DNA from: Isotricha intestinalis
Taxonomy: Eukaryota; Ciliophora; Litostomatea; Vestibuliferida; Isotrichidae
Reading direction: 5' to 3'
NCBI GenBank assembly: GCA_023807065.1
Contig: JAJJLU010000799.1
Location: 1 to 18,382 of the forward strand
Length of the DNA: 18,382 nucleotides
This document shows positions 18,313 through 18,382 of the stretch, one piece after another. Position 1 is the first letter of the stretch. Each line of letters begins with the position of its first letter. A program made the translations under genes and the position numbers. The notes beneath the pieces are model-generated. The model did no database searches, had not been told where the DNA came from, and was given only the letters and a program-made list of their open reading frames with translations.

Positions 18313-18382
18313 ATTGGGGATTGGGGATTGGGGATTGGGGATTGGGGATTGGGGATTGGGGATTGGGGATTGGGGATTGGGG
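18313..18382 (+). repeat. Telomere: ten perfect ATTGGGG repeats
   Basis: Ten uninterrupted copies of ATTGGGG (equivalent to GGGGATT; complement CCCCAAT) run to the last base of the window. The G-rich strand points 5' to 3' outward, as at a real chromosome end. Runs of four G resemble ciliate telomeres (TTGGGG in Tetrahymena, TTTTGGGG in spirotrichs) but the unit is 7 bases with an extra A. The repeat occurs nowhere else in the window. The total length at the chromosome end cannot be judged because the sequence stops inside the array. Confidence 0.93.

Noticed and set aside
1..18382. Plasmodium or Dictyostelium origin (AT-rich DNA, Asn-rich proteins, TmcB-like gene)
   Set aside because: The terminal repeat with four-G runs does not fit the Plasmodium GGGTT(T/C)A type or the Dictyostelium chromosome ends, and matches ciliate-style telomeres better.
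1..18382. tRNA genes, rRNA, CRISPR arrays, insertion sequences, transposon ends
   Set aside because: I looked in all spacers for GC-rich cloverleaf-like blocks, spaced direct repeats and transposase-like coding, and found none.

Overview
This window looks like the right-hand end of a ciliate macronuclear chromosome. The last 70 bases are ten perfect copies of a 7-base G-rich repeat (ATTGGGG). The G-rich strand runs 5' to 3' towards the end of the window, as it does at a true chromosome end. The DNA is extremely AT-rich, the proteins are rich in Asn and Lys, and the genes are intronless and closely packed. The largest gene belongs to a multi-pass PAS receptor family (TmcB-like) that is common in ciliates. 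Both TAA (six genes) and TGA (one gene) act as stops, so the code appears to be the standard one. That argues against the Tetrahymena/Paramecium/Oxytricha codes and would fit litostome ciliates, including rumen ciliates. The lineage is an inference from family knowledge, not proven by the sequence.

Layout. At the left edge a possible minus-strand gene begins (codons 1-16 only, 1-48). Next comes about 1.4 kb of non-coding DNA that contains what looks like a decayed F-box gene on the minus strand (about 120-586). Three plus-strand genes follow in tandem: a two-IQ-motif, Asn/Lys-rich protein (1431-3635), a Ser/Asn/Lys-rich protein (3765-4817) and a basic, partly coiled-coil protein (4884-6155). 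The spacers are only 129 and 66 nt. A 949-nt AT-rich gap separates them from four minus-strand genes: a coiled-coil protein (7105-8076), a Pumilio/PUF-repeat RNA-binding protein (8451-9722), a coiled-coil protein with a Ser/Gln and acidic/basic tail (10677-12416), and a 1844-aa TmcB-like PAS membrane protein (12634-18168). The start codon of that last gene lies only 144 nt from the telomere.

Function. Only three genes can be placed in families with confidence: the calmodulin-binding IQ protein, the PUF protein and the PAS receptor. The other four are long, low-complexity proteins that I do not recognise. No operon-like pathway is visible. One possible regulatory link stands out. The canonical PUF target UGUAAAUA occurs just 3' of the PUF gene itself and just 3' of the gene ending at 6155, in the sense orientation both times, and each copy lies close to a small hairpin.

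I found no tRNA, rRNA, CRISPR array, insertion sequence or viral gene.
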